A DNA stretch of 64,000 nt from Chloroflexota bacterium. Its GTDB lineage: Bacteria; Chloroflexota; Anaerolineae; Anaerolineales; Villigracilaceae. The DNA lies in contig JACRMH010000009.1 in assembly GCA_016219545.1 (NCBI GenBank), forward strand, positions 1 to 64,000, written 5' to 3'. Of this stretch, positions 62,736 through 64,000 are shown in pieces. Within the stretch, counting starts at the first letter, position 1. Every line of letters begins with the position of its first letter. The notes beneath the pieces were generated by a model, which saw nothing but the letters and a program-made list of their open reading frames with translations, had not been told where the DNA came from and searched no databases. Position numbers and translations under genes: made by a program.

Positions 62736-64000
62736 TTAAGATTTTTCTTTCGCTTCGCGCCGCGCTTTGAGTTGATCAGTGATCTCTTTATAGTTTTCAC
62801 GCCCAAGCGGGAAAAGCAAAGTGAACAGAATGCCCATGCACAAAGTAAAAGCAGGGATCGGTCCCGCGACCATGCGGATTCCAAAGATGGCGCTGGCAGG
62901 CTGTGATGTGCTATTAGACATATATCCGCTGGCTTGCAAGATCAGCAAGGCCCCCGGCACAGCAATGGAGGATGCGATTTTCTGAGCCAATGTGATCAGA
63001 CTATAGAACATGCCTTCCTGACGCTCACCCGTTTTCCATTCTCCATATTCAATCGCATCCGGGATGATGGCCCACGGCATGACGTGCATGGCTGAAACGC
63101 CAATTCCCGCCAGAACACACAGCACCATGATGAAGGTCATGCCGGTTTGGGCTGTCAATGAAGATAAGATCAACAGGACGACAGCCAGAAATGCGATGCC
63201 ACTGATATATGCCCAGCGCTTATTGAACTTGTGCGAGATCCATTCCCACAACGGCAGGGCAAGCATCGCCACGACAAAGATGGTTGCCATGATCATGTCA
63301 CTTTGCGCCTCGCGCAGAACAACGTATTTGACGTAATAAAGCAAAATCACCTGAATAATGCTCATCGTCACGCCGTTGAAAAGGAACATGGTCAGCCCAA
63401 AAACAAAGGGTTTATTCTGCCACGTCATCTTTATGGAATCTCTTACGCCGACAGTTGGTTCTTTGTTCATAAACTCAGGGCGTTCGCGTGTGCCGAAGAA
63501 AACTAATAACAATGGCAATGCAGAAACGATCCCAAATAATGCGCCCATCATCAATACGCGACCGGCATGTTCAGGATGAAATCCATTCACCACCCAAAGC
63601 GGAAGCGTGAACGCCAGCAAACTTCCCAAAATGGAAAAGAACATGCGCGTGGAGGTCAACCCGGTGCGTTCATCATAGTCATCGGTAAGTTCGGGAGTTA
63701 GCGCAAAGTAGGGCATGTAAACGAAGGTCGCGGCAGTGTCATAAAGCGCAAAGACAATGGAATAATAGACCGCCAGCGCAACCGAACTTTCGAGCGGCGG
63801 CTTCCACCACAACAATGTAAATGTGAGGGCAAATGGCAACGCGCCAAAAAGAAGAAATGGACGCCTTCTCCCCCAGCGTGTATGAGTGCGGTCCGAAATA
63901 TATCCAACAAGGGGGTCGTTCACATAATCCCAAGTGCTTCCCACGAAGATCGCAATCGCGGCAATGGCTGGTTTCACCCCCACAACATCCGTCAAAAAAA
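62736..64000 (-). CDS. GPH-family sugar/cation symporter (partial)
   Basis: At least 419 residues of an MFS-type transporter of the glycoside-pentoside-hexuronide family, cut off at the window edge: the first transmembrane helix expected before TDVVGVKPA is missing, so the true start lies beyond 64000. DYVNDPLVGYISDRTHTRWGRRRPFLLFG is the characteristic loop. About eleven helices are visible. Substrate probably a sugar or glycoside; some members carry nucleosides or drugs. Confidence 0.88.
   Translation of the reverse strand, partial: FLTDVVGVKPAIAAIAIFVGSTWDYVNDPLVGYISDRTHTRWGRRRPFLLFGALPFALTFTLLWWKPPLESSVALAVYYSIVFALYDTAATFVYMPYFALTPELTDDYDERTGLTSTRMFFSILGSLLAFTLPLWVVNGFHPEHAGRVLMMGALFGIVSALPLLLVFFGTRERPEFMNKEPTVGVRDSIKMTWQNKPFVFGLTMFLFNGVTMSIIQVILLYYVKYVVLREAQSDMIMATIFVVAMLALPLWEWISHKFNKRWAYISGIAFLAVVLLILSSLTAQTGMTFIMVLCVLAGIGVSAMHVMPWAIIPDAIEYGEWKTGERQEGMFYSLITLAQKIASSIAVPGALLILQASGYMSNSTSQPASAIFGIRMVAGPIPAFTLCMGILFTLLFPLGRENYKEITDQLKARREAKEKS

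Overview
The window looks like a chromosomal segment of a Chloroflexota bacterium, most likely class Anaerolineae. This is inferred from the gene families (ClpC without an mcsAB operon, a DnaB/DnaD-like/DnaI-like block, lipoproteins with Pro/Thr-rich linkers), GC content near 50 percent and many short GC-rich palindromes between genes. No rRNA operon, CRISPR array, prophage or transposase was seen.

Layout: 0-2.8 kb holds two minus-strand genes (a DUF262/HNH nuclease-like protein and a small membrane protein) bounded by sites that look like integron attC recombination sites. 3-14 kb is core: clpC, replication genes (dnaB, DnaD-like, a tandem DnaI-like ATPase), a BFN nuclease, tRNA-Pro, a NERD-like protein, a glycosyltransferase, rnhB, an ECF sigma/anti-sigma pair and a Nudix hydrolase. 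14.4-18.7 kb is an Rrf2 regulator with a palindromic operator followed by a Pst-type ABC transporter whose binding protein lacks several usual phosphate-contact residues. 18.8-21.1 kb has an NfeD-type protease and lipA. 21.1-29.7 kb is accessory: lipoproteins, a frameshifted membrane gene, a large fused restriction-modification enzyme and a membrane LuxR protein. 29.7-41.6 kb has an HD-GYP sensor, the SRP RNA, membrane proteins, proC, an MFS transporter, an ABC-F protein and a GT-C-like membrane protein. 41.7-55.8 kb is a phosphate island: two more Pst systems, a lone pstB, phoU, an arsenate-reductase-like gene, surE and a PhoR/PhoB pair, with PhoP-like TTAACA direct repeats at three sites. 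56-64 kb has tsaC, prmC, prfA, uvrC with a response regulator and a 41-residue membrane protein, an acetyltransferase and a partial GPH-family symporter.

The most unusual pattern is that at four genes (lipA, the restriction-modification gene, proC and the ABC-F gene) the last 36-90 bp of the coding sequence, through the stop codon, recurs 0.5-3 kb downstream, behind one or more unrelated cargo genes. The proC and ABC-F copies differ mainly at synonymous positions, so both versions of each tail evolved as coding sequence. This is what is expected when small elements integrate at gene 3' ends, supplying a new tail and displacing the old one, yet no recombinase is present. Other notable signals are twin candidate small RNAs with a C-rich UCUCCCC loop and covarying terminator hairpins upstream of phoBR, a palindromic repeat inserted in frame in the restriction-modification gene, and palindromes that provide the stop codons of several genes.
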